The translations under genes were made by a program, and so were the position numbers. A stretch of DNA of 64,000 bases. Origin: Mycolicibacterium litorale (lineage in GTDB: Bacteria > Actinomycetota > Actinomycetes > Mycobacteriales > Mycobacteriaceae). The stretch's first letter is position 1; every line of letters starts with the position of its first letter. The stretch lies in assembly GCF_014218295.1 (NCBI RefSeq), contig NZ_AP023287.1, positions 3,410,001 to 3,474,000 on the forward strand, read 5' to 3'. The notes below the pieces were generated by a model. It was not told the origin of the DNA, searched no databases, and saw only the letters and a program-made list of their open reading frames with translations. Below are positions 34,172-42,713 of the stretch, in pieces.

Positions 34172-36505
34172 TTACCGGCCGAAGCCGGCGTCACGCAATG
34201 CCTGCGCCATCGACCCGGTGGGCGCCTTGTCCCGACGGTCGTTGTCGCGCCGGGGAGTGCGCTTCTGCTGCGGCCGTCGGCCGCCGGCATCGCGGCGCGG
34301 TGTGGCCTTGTCGCGCTGCGGGGTGTCGTTCAGGCGCAGGCTCAGCCCGATCCGCTGCCGGTCCACGTCCACGTCGACGACCTTGACACGCACCACCTGC
34401 CCGGACTTGACCACCTCGTGCGGGTCGGAGACGAAGCGGTCGGCCATCGCCGACACGTGGACGAGGCCGTCCTGGTGGACGCCAACGTCGACGAACGCGC
34501 CGAACGCCGCGACGTTGGTGACGACACCTTCGAGCACCATGCCCACCTTCAGGTCGGCCACCTTCTCCACGCCGGCGGCGAACGTCGCCGTCGAGAACGC
34601 CGGGCGGGGGTCGCGGCCCGGCTTCTCGAGTTCGGCCAGGATGTCGCTGACCGTCGGGATGCCGAACCGGTCGTCGGCGAACTCGGCCGGCTTCAGCGCC
34701 CGCAGGTGCCGTTCGTTGCCGATGATCTCGGCCAGGGTGACGCCCGAGCGGTCCAGGATGCGCCGCACCACCGGATAGGCCTCCGGGTGCACGCCGGAGG
34801 CGTCCAACGGATCCTCTCCGCCGTTGATGCGCAGGAAGCCCGCGCACTGTTCGAACGCCTTGGGCCCCAGCCGAGGAACCTCCAGCAGGGCCTTGCGATT
34901 GCGGAACGGGCCGGTCTTCTCGCGGTGGGCGACGATGGCCTCGGCCAAGGTGTCGGTGACGCCGGACACCCGCGCCAACAGCGGCACCGACGCCGTGTTC
35001 AAGTCCACGCCGACCGCGTTCACGGCGTCCTCGACGACGGCGTCCAGGCTGCGCGCGAGCGTTCCCGGCGTCACGTCGTGCTGGTACTGGCCCACGCCGA
35101 TCGACTTGGGCTCGATCTTGACCAGTTCGGCCAGCGGATCCTGCAACCGGCGGGCGATGGAGACCGCACCGCGCAGCGTCACGTCGAGATTCGGCAGTTC
35201 ATGGGCGGCGTAGGCGGACGCCGAGTACACCGAGGCCCCGGCCTCGCTGACCATCGCCTTCACCGGCGCCTTGGCGCCCGCGGCCGCGATGTCGGCGATG
35301 AGTTCGCCTGCGAGCGCGTCGGTTTCGCGGGAGGCGGTGCCGTTGCCGACGGCGATCAACTCGACACCGTGCCGCGCAACCAGCGCCGCCAGCGTCGCCT
35401 TGGCCTGGTCCCACTGCTTCTGCGGCTGATGCGGGAAGATCGCGCACGTGTCGACGACCTTGCCGGTTCCGTCGACGACGGCCACCTTGACTCCGGTGCG
35501 GAAACCCGGGTCGAGACCCAGGGTGGTGCGGGTGCCGGCCGGCGCGGCCAGCAGGAGGTCTTTGAGGTTGCGGGCGAAGACCGCGACGGCGTCCTCTTCG
35601 GCGCGCTGCCGCAGGCGCACCCGCGCCGCGACGGCGGCCGACACCATCAGCTTGACGCGCCACGCCAACCGCACGGTGGTCGCCAGCCAGGGGGTGGCCG
35701 GGGCGGTCGAGGCCATGTCGACGCCCAGCGTCTGTGCCACCATCGCCAGGTAGACGTCGTCGTCCCCGCCGTCGAAGTTCAGCGACAGCACCTCCTCCTT
35801 CTCACCGCGCATGACCGCCAGCACGCGATGTGACGGCATGTTCTCGAGCGGCTCGGAGAATTCGAAGTAGTCACGGAACTTCTGCGCGGCCGGGGTCTTG
35901 GCGACGTCGTCCGAGCGGGGTGAGGTGCGCAGCGATCCGTCGGTCCAGAACTTCTCCCGCACGGCGCCGACGAGGTCGGCGTTCTCGGCCGCGCGTTCGA
36001 TGAGGATGTGACGGGCCCCGTCGAGCGCGGCGGCCGCGTCCGGCACCCCCTCGGCGAGGAACTGTGCCGCCACCTCTTCGGGAACCTGCGTCGGATCGGC
36101 GAGCAGGCGGTCGGCGAGCGGTTCCAGCCCGGCTTCGCGGGCGATCTGGGCTTTGGTGCGCCGTTTGGGTTTGAACGGCAGGTAGATGTCCTCGACGCGC
36201 GATTTGGTGTCGGCGGCCAGCAGCGCGGCCCGCAGGTCATCGGTCAGTTTGCCCTGCTCGTCGATGGAGGCCAGGACGGCGGCGCGACGGTCGTCGAGTT
36301 CGCGCAGGTAGGTCAGCCGTTCTTCCAGCGTGCGCAGTTGGGCGTCGTCGAGGCTGCCGGTGACCTCCTTGCGGTACCGCGCGATGAACGGCACGGTCGC
36401 ACCTTCGTCGAGCAACCGGACGGCGGCAGCCACCTGCCCCTCACCGACGGCGAGTTCCTCAGCGAGACGGGCGTTTACGGATCGGACGGTCAGGCTCGAA
36501 GTCAC
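34172..36505 (-). CDS. tex: Tex family RNA-binding transcription accessory protein
   Basis: A 777-residue cytosolic protein of the Tex/Spt6 family. Order: N-terminal Tex helical region (LLDEGATVPFIARYRKEVTG, residues 30-50; YLPFKPKRRTKAQIAREAGL near 108), YqgF/RNase H-like domain (LGLDPGFRTGVKVAVVDGTG near 328), helix-hairpin-helix region (VDLNTASVPLLARVSGV), and a C-terminal S1 RNA-binding domain (VGMVLEGVVTNVAAFGAFVD; GVHQDGLVHVSAMAD). A basic tail (RRPQQKRTPRRDNDRRDK) follows. Tex proteins bind nucleic acids and influence transcription and stress tolerance. Length is standard. Confidence 0.94.
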   Translation of the reverse strand: MTSSLTVRSVNARLAEELAVGEGQVAAAVRLLDEGATVPFIARYRKEVTGSLDDAQLRTLEERLTYLRELDDRRAAVLASIDEQGKLTDDLRAALLAADTKSRVEDIYLPFKPKRRTKAQIAREAGLEPLADRLLADPTQVPEEVAAQFLAEGVPDAAAALDGARHILIERAAENADLVGAVREKFWTDGSLRTSPRSDDVAKTPAAQKFRDYFEFSEPLENMPSHRVLAVMRGEKEEVLSLNFDGGDDDVYLAMVAQTLGVDMASTAPATPWLATTVRLAWRVKLMVSAAVAARVRLRQRAEEDAVAVFARNLKDLLLAAPAGTRTTLGLDPGFRTGVKVAVVDGTGKVVDTCAIFPHQPQKQWDQAKATLAALVARHGVELIAVGNGTASRETDALAGELIADIAAAGAKAPVKAMVSEAGASVYSASAYAAHELPNLDVTLRGAVSIARRLQDPLAELVKIEPKSIGVGQYQHDVTPGTLARSLDAVVEDAVNAVGVDLNTASVPLLARVSGVTDTLAEAIVAHREKTGPFRNRKALLEVPRLGPKAFEQCAGFLRINGGEDPLDASGVHPEAYPVVRRILDRSGVTLAEIIGNERHLRALKPAEFADDRFGIPTVSDILAELEKPGRDPRPAFSTATFAAGVEKVADLKVGMVLEGVVTNVAAFGAFVDVGVHQDGLVHVSAMADRFVSDPHEVVKSGQVVRVKVVDVDVDRQRIGLSLRLNDTPQRDKATPRRDAGGRRPQQKRTPRRDNDRRDKAPTGSMAQALRDAGFGR

Positions 36506-36569
36506 GCGGGAACCCTACCGAAGGCCGCTGACAAGTGGCGGTAGCGGTCATCCGGCGCGGCGCGCCCGG

Positions 36570-37211
36570 TCAGGGATGGCTGGTGGTGTGGCCTCCCCCG
36601 TTGCCGGCCACGCTGTCGAGATCGTGCTGCCAGCCGGTGAAGCGGATGCGGTCACAGGCCAGCTGGACGAGCGTGGCGAGGATCGCCACGCCCGCGGCGA
36701 CACTGACCCAGACCGCGACCGCGGCCGTCACACCCTCGACGGCGGCCCGCGACGTCGGTGCCGGCGGGAATTCCCGGGTGCCGTCGGGGTCGACCCACAA
36801 TTCGACGGTGTCCCCCTGGGCGGCCGTCGCGCGGACCTGCGCCGTACCCGTGTGCCGAGTGCCGTCGTTCCACCATTCGACCGGGGCCGCGATCGTCCCG
36901 GTTCTCGAGAACGGTGGGATGTCGGGGACATGCGTGATCGTCGCGGTCACGCTGCGCCGTGTCTGCGCCTGTCCGGCGTAGTGGTCACTGCGCGAATCGT
37001 GCACGGCGGTGCCGATGGCGGCGGCGATCGGCACGGCGAGTATCGCGACCACGACGGCGAGCGCCACCACGGACGCCTCGACCCGGTCGACGGCGCGGAC
37101 CAGCGGTGCGCGGTTGAACAACCGCACCACGACCGGCCATCTCGGCAATCGGAACTCGAAGGTGTCCCAGTCGTCGCCGGATCGATCCACAGCGGTGGGC
37201 CCGGCGCGCAT
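36570..37211 (-). CDS. Rv1733c-family two-helix membrane protein
   Basis: A 213-residue protein with two transmembrane helices (VVALAVVVAILAVPIAAAIG, about residues 48-67, and VTAAVAVWVSVAAGVAILAT near 175) flanking an extracytoplasmic domain of about 100 residues with the family segment VELWVDPDGTREFPP. It matches the mycobacterial Rv1733c family, whose founding member belongs to the DosR dormancy regulon. Function is unknown. The ATG at 37211 follows a strong GGAGGGAGGT. Lies upstream of tex on the same strand, 64 bp away. Confidence 0.85.
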   Translation of the reverse strand: MRAGPTAVDRSGDDWDTFEFRLPRWPVVVRLFNRAPLVRAVDRVEASVVALAVVVAILAVPIAAAIGTAVHDSRSDHYAGQAQTRRSVTATITHVPDIPPFSRTGTIAAPVEWWNDGTRHTGTAQVRATAAQGDTVELWVDPDGTREFPPAPTSRAAVEGVTAAVAVWVSVAAGVAILATLVQLACDRIRFTGWQHDLDSVAGNGGGHTTSHP

Positions 37212-37383
37212 CACCGACCTCCCTCCACGCGATCTCCAACCCGATCGACCGTCGATTCCATGGTGCAGGAGATGTCCGGCGCGGGGTTAGCCGAAACCCG
37301 ACAAGGCCGGGGCGGTCAGTTGTCCCGGCCGCACAACGCGGCGCAATTCGCCCGGGCCCGTGAATTGCGTGGTGCCGCGGAGG

Positions 37384-37851
37384 TCAGTGCCGCACGGTTT
37401 CGCGTCGGTCCGCGGTTTCGGGCTGCAGCGCGTCGGGGGTTGCCGGGCGGCGGCGCAGGCGAGCGTCGGCCCGGTTCGACCGCCGGGTGAGGATGCGGTG
37501 ATCGCGTGCGGTCAGCGAGCGGCTCATCCGCGCCAGCCGGTCGAGCTGCTCCCAGCTCAGGCCGTCCAGATCACCGTCCGCATCGTGGGTGGCCACGACG
37601 ACCCCACCCCGCAGGAGCGGCACGTTCCTCGCGGTGAACCCGGTGGCGGACTGCAGCAGCCCGGTGGCGGTGCGGTTGACCCGGCGCTGGCAGCGCCGAG
37701 TGGTGGGAGTGAACCAGAAATCGAACTGGCGGTCGCCGCTGGACAGACTTTCCAACCCGTAGTCGCTCACGAGTTCAGCGATATCGGCTTTGCTGAAGGC
37801 GCGGGTTTCGTAAACCACGCCCTTGGGGTTGATATAAAGGACGGTGTTCAT
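37384..37851 (-). CDS. Small protein of unknown function
   Basis: A 155-residue protein, MNTVLYINPKGVVYETRAFS at the start and very basic in its last 40 residues (RSNRADARLRRRPATPD). It has no signal peptide, membrane helix or domain I recognise. The N-terminal 100 residues look folded and the C-terminal tail may bind nucleic acid. AAAGGACTCCTC directly precedes the ATG and provides a good ribosome-binding site. It is divergent from the lytic transglycosylase gene across a 257-bp region and 172 bp upstream of the Rv1733c-like gene. Confidence 0.6.
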   Translation of the reverse strand: MNTVLYINPKGVVYETRAFSKADIAELVSDYGLESLSSGDRQFDFWFTPTTRRCQRRVNRTATGLLQSATGFTARNVPLLRGGVVVATHDADGDLDGLSWEQLDRLARMSRSLTARDHRILTRRSNRADARLRRRPATPDALQPETADRRETVRH

Positions 37852-38108
37852 GAGGAGTCCTTTGTCGGCCGGTGCATTTCCATTGCGAGGTTGCCCTCGA
37901 TAAAGAGACTTGCCGTGATACTCCTGTGATAAACGTGAAATTTGGGACTTATGTGACTAATGAGTTCTCGCGCCGTCATTCCTGTGGACGCAGTGCTGCT
38001 CAGGCCGCCGATTCCGGGGCGCGGACGCGCCCACGGCGGGGCGGTCGACACCCGGTACGCCACCGTGTGCGACCGTCGGGGGTACGCAATCGCGGGAGTT
38101 GAACACCA
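37852..38108. other. Divergent intergenic region, AT-richer in its left half
   Basis: Between the small unknown gene and the cell-wall hydrolase gene. About 37890-37970 is clearly less GC-rich than the genome, as expected for promoter DNA. No confident -35/-10 pair, palindrome or RNA gene could be singled out. The hydrolase gene has GGGAG about 12 nt before its GTG. Confidence 0.3.
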
Positions 38109-39782
38109 GTGAGTCACCACCACACCGCAGCCGCCCTGCTGAAAGGGGCGGTGCCTGCCGTTCTCGCCGCCATCGCCGTGACGATCAGTGGCTGTACGGC
38201 GCCGACCGAGCCCGCGGCCACACCGTCTGCGCCGGCCGAGGCGGCCACCCCAAGCCCACGGGTCGCGGCCGCTCCACCGAGGCTGCGCCTGGCCGCCGAC
38301 CCCAGGCGCATCGCCGACGACCTCGTCGCCGACGAGCAGGCGGTGCGCAATCCGGCCTCGCCGGAGCCCGTGGTGCTGGCGGCCGCGCGGCGTCAGCAAC
38401 TGGCCTACCGGGCGCTCGGGCACCATCCCGAGTGGGATGCCATCACGCGGCCGCGGATTCCGGCCGCGCTGGTCGAGGTCTACGACCGCAATGTCAGCGC
38501 CCGGCGCCACCTGGCGTCGTTGAGCAAGGGCGATGCCAAACCGACACTGCCCGCCTGGCGGATCGTCGCGCCGCCGCCCGCCGAGGAGTTGTTGGCCCAC
38601 TACCGCAAGGCGGAAGCGGCCTTCGGAGTCGGCTGGAACTATCTGGCGGCCATCAACCTCGTCGAAACGGCGTTCGGGCGCATCAAGGGTGTGAGCACCG
38701 CGGGCGCGCAGGGCCCGATGCAGTTCATGCCCGCGACGTTCGCCGCCTACGGCGGGGGCGGTGACATCACCTCACCGCACGACAGCATCATGGCCGCCGG
38801 CCGCTACCTCGCCGCGAACGGCTTCACGCGCAATCCGGATGCCGCGCTGTGGCGCTACAACAACTCCACCGAGTACGTCCGGGCGGTCAGCGACTACGCG
38901 GCGGTGCTCGCCCGCGATCCGGCCGCGTTCGCCGGCTACTACCGCTGGGACGTCTACTACAACTCGACGGCGGGCGACGTGGTGCTGCCGGTCGGATATT
39001 CGGCGGCCGCGCCGATACCCGTCGCCGACTATCTGGCCAGCCATCCCCTCGAGCCGCCGGTGGTCCGCGTCACCGGTCGAAGCGAACAGGTCCTGGCAGA
39101 GCTGTTGCATGCCCGCAACGCCGCTGTGCACGAACGGGTTCCGTCGCTCGCCGACGCGGTGTCGCGGAGGTTCCTCGGCGTGCCGTACGGCGCGAACACC
39201 CTCGTCGGGTCGGCGACCCAGCCCGAGGAACTCGTCGTCAACGTCGAGGCCGTGGACTGTTTCACCTTCGCCGACTACGTCGAGGCACTCAAACGCGCCG
39301 ACGACCGCGAGGACTTCGTCGACCGGCTGATCGAGGTCCGCTACCGGGACGGTGTCGTCGGATTCCGCAACCGCAAGCACTTCTTCACCGACTGGTCGGC
39401 CGCGACACCGAAGATCGCCACAGATGTCACCGGCGAGCTCGGCGCGGCATCGGTCACCACGACCAAACACCTCAACCGCAAGGACACCGGCGGGGTGTAT
39501 CTACCTGGCATCGAAGAGGTCTCACGCGAGGTCACCTACATTCCGAGCGGCGAGGTGGACGACACCGTCGCCGACCGGCTGCACACGGGCGACTACATCG
39601 GGGCCTATGCCGAGGACGGCGGCCTCGACGTCACCCACGTGGGCATCTTCGTCGACACCCCCGACGGCCCGGTCGTCCGCAACGCCTCGTCGCTGCCGGC
39701 GAACAACAAGGTCGTCGACGAGCCGTTGTCCGACTACGTGCGGACCGTTCCCGGCATCGTGGTGCTTCGTCCGACCCAGTGA
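38109..39782 (+). CDS. Bifunctional cell-wall hydrolase lipoprotein: lytic transglycosylase (SLT) fused to DUF1460 amidase-like domain
   Basis: A 557-residue lipoprotein with signal peptide and lipobox-like TISGC (Cys about 29). Residues 155-300 are an SLT lysozyme-like domain: NYLAAINLVETAFGRIKGVS carries the catalytic Glu, then GAQGPMQFMPATFAAYG and RYNNSTEYVRAV. Residues 325-555 match DUF1460, an NlpC/P60-like fold described as an N-acetylmuramoyl-L-alanine amidase-like domain: the likely nucleophile is Cys in VEAVDCFTFADYVEAL, the His in LDVTHVGIFVD, and the family RNRKHFFTDW motif is kept. It could cut both the glycan strand and the peptide attachment of peptidoglycan. The GTG start at 38109 has GGGAG upstream. 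Confidence 0.85.
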   Translation: MSHHHTAAALLKGAVPAVLAAIAVTISGCTAPTEPAATPSAPAEAATPSPRVAAAPPRLRLAADPRRIADDLVADEQAVRNPASPEPVVLAAARRQQLAYRALGHHPEWDAITRPRIPAALVEVYDRNVSARRHLASLSKGDAKPTLPAWRIVAPPPAEELLAHYRKAEAAFGVGWNYLAAINLVETAFGRIKGVSTAGAQGPMQFMPATFAAYGGGGDITSPHDSIMAAGRYLAANGFTRNPDAALWRYNNSTEYVRAVSDYAAVLARDPAAFAGYYRWDVYYNSTAGDVVLPVGYSAAAPIPVADYLASHPLEPPVVRVTGRSEQVLAELLHARNAAVHERVPSLADAVSRRFLGVPYGANTLVGSATQPEELVVNVEAVDCFTFADYVEALKRADDREDFVDRLIEVRYRDGVVGFRNRKHFFTDWSAATPKIATDVTGELGAASVTTTKHLNRKDTGGVYLPGIEEVSREVTYIPSGEVDDTVADRLHTGDYIGAYAEDGGLDVTHVGIFVDTPDGPVVRNASSLPANNKVVDEPLSDYVRTVPGIVVLRPTQ

Positions 39783-39894
39783 CGATGGCTTCCGCCCCTG
39801 ACCGCTGCGTTCGTCGGTCGACATGTCCGGCGCGGCGGAGGTAGCGTCACACCAGCTCACCAGGGAACACTCCCCCACGCCCGAGCCAGGAGGC

Positions 39895-42633
39895 ATGGTG
39901 GAACTCGTAGGCCGACGCGCCGAGCGGGGCATGCTCGACGACCTGTGCGGCGCGGTGCGGTCCGGGCAGAGCCGGGTGCTGGTCGTCTGCGGGGAAGCCG
40001 GGATCGGCAAGACGGCCCTTCTCGACGAGGCGGCGGCACACGCCGGCGACTGCCGGGTCGTGCGGATCGCGGGCATCGAATCGGAGATGGAGTTCGCGTT
40101 CTCCGCGCTGCATCAGCTCTGCGTCGCCGTCGCCGATCGCATGGACACGATCGCCGCACCGCAGCGGACCGCGCTGTGTGTCGCCCTCGGTGAGCGCGAC
40201 GGTCCGACCCCGGATCCCTTCCTGGTCGGGCTGGCCCTGCTGAACCTGATGTCGGAGGCGGCGCAACAGCGCGGACTGCTGGTCCTCGTCGACGACCACC
40301 ACTGGCTCGACCAGGCGTCGGCGCGGGTGATCGCGTTCGTCGCCCGTCGGCTCGGCGCGGAATCCGTCGGCATCGTCTTCGCGACCCGGAGCGTCGGTGA
40401 AGAGCTGCGAGGGTTGCCGGAGATGACACTGCGACGGCTACCCGACGACGACTCGCAGGCCCTGCTCGTCCGCAATCTCGACGGCCCACTGGACCGGCGG
40501 GTGCGCGACCGCATCATCGCCGAAGCGCGCGGAAACCCCTTGGCGCTGTTGGAGATTCCCCGGTACCTGGCCCGCGGTGAACTCGCCGGTGGGTTCGGGG
40601 CCCCCGATGCGCCGGCGTCGCACAGCCTCGAGGGAACCTATCGCAGGCAACTCGAGGCGCTGCCGGTGGCGACGCGGCGGCTGCTCGCCCTGGCCGCAGC
40701 CGACCCCGCCGGTGACCCGTCGGCGCTGTGGCGGGCCGCGGAGATCCTCGGCCTCGACGAGACCGCCGCGGTGCCGGCGATCGACGCCGGACTGGCCGAG
40801 ATCGGTCGCCGCGTCTTGTTCCGTCACCCGCTGATCCGCTCGACCGCCTACCGGTGCGTTCCGCTGTCGGACCGTCAGAAGGTCCATGGCGCGCTGGCCG
40901 CGGTCACCGACGCCGCCCACGAACCCGACCGGCGCGCATGGCATCTCGGACATTCGGCGGTCGGGCCGGACGAGGCGATCGCCGACGAGCTGGAACGCTC
41001 GGCAAGCCGCGTCAGGGCCCGTGGGGGGGTCACCGCGGCGGCGGCATTCCTCGAGCGGGCGGCGGCGCTGACCGTCGACCCGGCCCGCCGGGGAGAACTG
41101 GCCACCGCCGCCGCGTCGGCGAAGACGCAGGCGGGGGCTTTCGATGCGGCGCGCGACCTGCTTGCCATCGCCGAGGCGGCCCCCATGGCCGACCTCCAGC
41201 GTGCGGACACCGACCTGGTACGCGCCCAGCTGGCGCTGGCCAGCAGACACGGCAACGACGCCGGGCCCCTGCTGCTCGCCGCCGCACGCCGGTTGGAGGC
41301 CGTCGACCCGACCCGGGCCCGCGAAACGTATCTCGACGCGATGTCGGCGGCCATCTTCGCCGGCCGCCTCGCCGTCGAAGGCGGCATGCTCGAAGTGTCG
41401 AAGGCGGCCTGTGCCGCGCCGCGACCCTCCGATGACAGCGGTCCCGCGCACCTGCTGCTCGACGGACTCGCCGCACAGCACTGCCACGGTTTCGCCGAGG
41501 GGCTGGCGGCCCTGCGTGAGGCCATCCGGACGTACGGCCGCGCGATGAGCGCGGAACAGGAACTGCGGTGGATGTTCCTGGCGTGCTTCGCCGCTGCCCG
41601 GATCTGGGACATCGACCGGCATTCGGTGCTCGCCGCCCGATACGTCCGGCTCGCGCGCGGCTCCGGCGCCGTCAGCCAGCTGCCGCTGGCGTTGAGCAGC
41701 CTCGTCATCCCGTTGTTGTTCACCGGTCAGTTCGCCGAGGCGGAACGCGTGGTCGACGAGATGTGCACGGCCATCGACGCAATGGGCGGGAATCTGACGC
41801 CGTTCAGCGCGCTCGTCCTGGCGGCGATGCGGGGCCGGCGCGACGAGCTGGAGGCGCTCGGTGACATGGTGCGATCCGACGCGCAACGGCGCGGTGAGGG
41901 ATTCGGCCTGACCGCGTTCGCATGGGCCCGGTCGCTGGACGCCAATGCCCGCGGCGACTACCGCACCGCGCTCGACGAAGCGACGTACGCCTCGGCGCAT
42001 CCCGGCGACGCCGCAGCGTCGTGGTGGGCCCTGCCCGAACTCGTCGAGGCGGCGGCGCGGGTGGGCGAGACGCCGCTCGCCGCGGCCGCACTCGGTCGCC
42101 TGGCCGAGCTGACCACGCCCAGCGGCACCGAATGGGCGCTCGGCGTCGAGGCGCGGGCCCGCGCGTTGTTGAGCGAGCCGGCCACCGCCGACGATCGGTA
42201 CTGCGAGGCGATCGAACGCTTGGCCCGGGCCGGGATGCGTCCCGACCTCGCCAGGGCGCACCTGCTCTACGGCGAGTGGCTGCGCCGGCGGCGCCGCCGG
42301 GTCGACGCGCGGGTGCACCTGCGTGCGGCGCACGGGCTCTTCGATTCGATCGGGATGACGGCGTTCGCGCAGCGCGCCGAGCGCGAGCTGCTGGCCACCG
42401 GTGAGCGGGCACGGCGCCGCACCGACGCCGCGTCCTCCGCAGGCACACTGACGGCGCAGGAGACGCAGATCGCGCGTCTCGCGCGTGACGGGATGTCGAA
42501 CCCGGAGATCGGCGCACGGTTGTTCATCAGCGCCCGCACGGTCCAGTACCACCTCGGCAAGGTCTTCCTCAAGCTCGGCATCGAATCCCGTAGTCAGCTC
42601 GCGGCCGTACTGACCGACTCGCACGACGGCTGA
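39895..42633 (+). CDS. Large LuxR-family regulator with AAA-type ATPase domain (MalT/LAL-like)
   Basis: A 912-residue LAL-type regulator. The N-terminal ATPase has Walker A GEAGIGKT (33-40) and Walker B LLVLVDDHHWLD near 130. A helical TPR-like region of about 500 residues follows. The C-terminal LuxR HTH (LTAQETQIARLARDGMSNPE; ARLFISARTVQYHLGKVFLK) ends the protein. Such regulators bind ATP and a small inducer, then activate promoters. AGGAGG lies immediately before ATG 39895; its spacing fits GTG 39898 even better, a one-residue difference. The alcohol dehydrogenase and SnoaL-like genes follow in the same direction after 80 bp and are plausible targets. Confidence 0.9.
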   Translation: MVELVGRRAERGMLDDLCGAVRSGQSRVLVVCGEAGIGKTALLDEAAAHAGDCRVVRIAGIESEMEFAFSALHQLCVAVADRMDTIAAPQRTALCVALGERDGPTPDPFLVGLALLNLMSEAAQQRGLLVLVDDHHWLDQASARVIAFVARRLGAESVGIVFATRSVGEELRGLPEMTLRRLPDDDSQALLVRNLDGPLDRRVRDRIIAEARGNPLALLEIPRYLARGELAGGFGAPDAPASHSLEGTYRRQLEALPVATRRLLALAAADPAGDPSALWRAAEILGLDETAAVPAIDAGLAEIGRRVLFRHPLIRSTAYRCVPLSDRQKVHGALAAVTDAAHEPDRRAWHLGHSAVGPDEAIADELERSASRVRARGGVTAAAAFLERAAALTVDPARRGELATAAASAKTQAGAFDAARDLLAIAEAAPMADLQRADTDLVRAQLALASRHGNDAGPLLLAAARRLEAVDPTRARETYLDAMSAAIFAGRLAVEGGMLEVSKAACAAPRPSDDSGPAHLLLDGLAAQHCHGFAEGLAALREAIRTYGRAMSAEQELRWMFLACFAAARIWDIDRHSVLAARYVRLARGSGAVSQLPLALSSLVIPLLFTGQFAEAERVVDEMCTAIDAMGGNLTPFSALVLAAMRGRRDELEALGDMVRSDAQRRGEGFGLTAFAWARSLDANARGDYRTALDEATYASAHPGDAAASWWALPELVEAAARVGETPLAAAALGRLAELTTPSGTEWALGVEARARALLSEPATADDRYCEAIERLARAGMRPDLARAHLLYGEWLRRRRRRVDARVHLRAAHGLFDSIGMTAFAQRAERELLATGERARRRTDAASSAGTLTAQETQIARLARDGMSNPEIGARLFISARTVQYHLGKVFLKLGIESRSQLAAVLTDSHDG

Positions 42634-42684
42634 TCCGACTGGCCAGTGGCGGATGCGAAGCGTGTCCGCCCCGCCCGAGCATGT

Positions 42685-42708
42685 CCTCTGTCATCCCCCA
42701 CAGAGGAG
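42685..42708 (+). promoter_or_regulatory. Hairpin that would mask the ribosome-binding site of the alcohol dehydrogenase gene
   Basis: CCTCTGT (42685-42691) pairs perfectly with ACAGAGG (42700-42706) across an 8-nt loop. The right arm covers four of six bases of the Shine-Dalgarno GAGGAG (42703-42708), which sits 5 nt before the ATG at 42714. The RNA could therefore fold to limit translation. It might also act as a weak terminator for the upstream LuxR gene, although no U-tract follows. Confidence 0.4.
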
Positions 42709-42713
42709 TCCCC

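Noticed and set aside
40438..42624. 728-codon minus-strand frame opposite the large LuxR gene
   Set aside because: Shadow frame; the plus strand has Walker A and LuxR HTH motifs in order.
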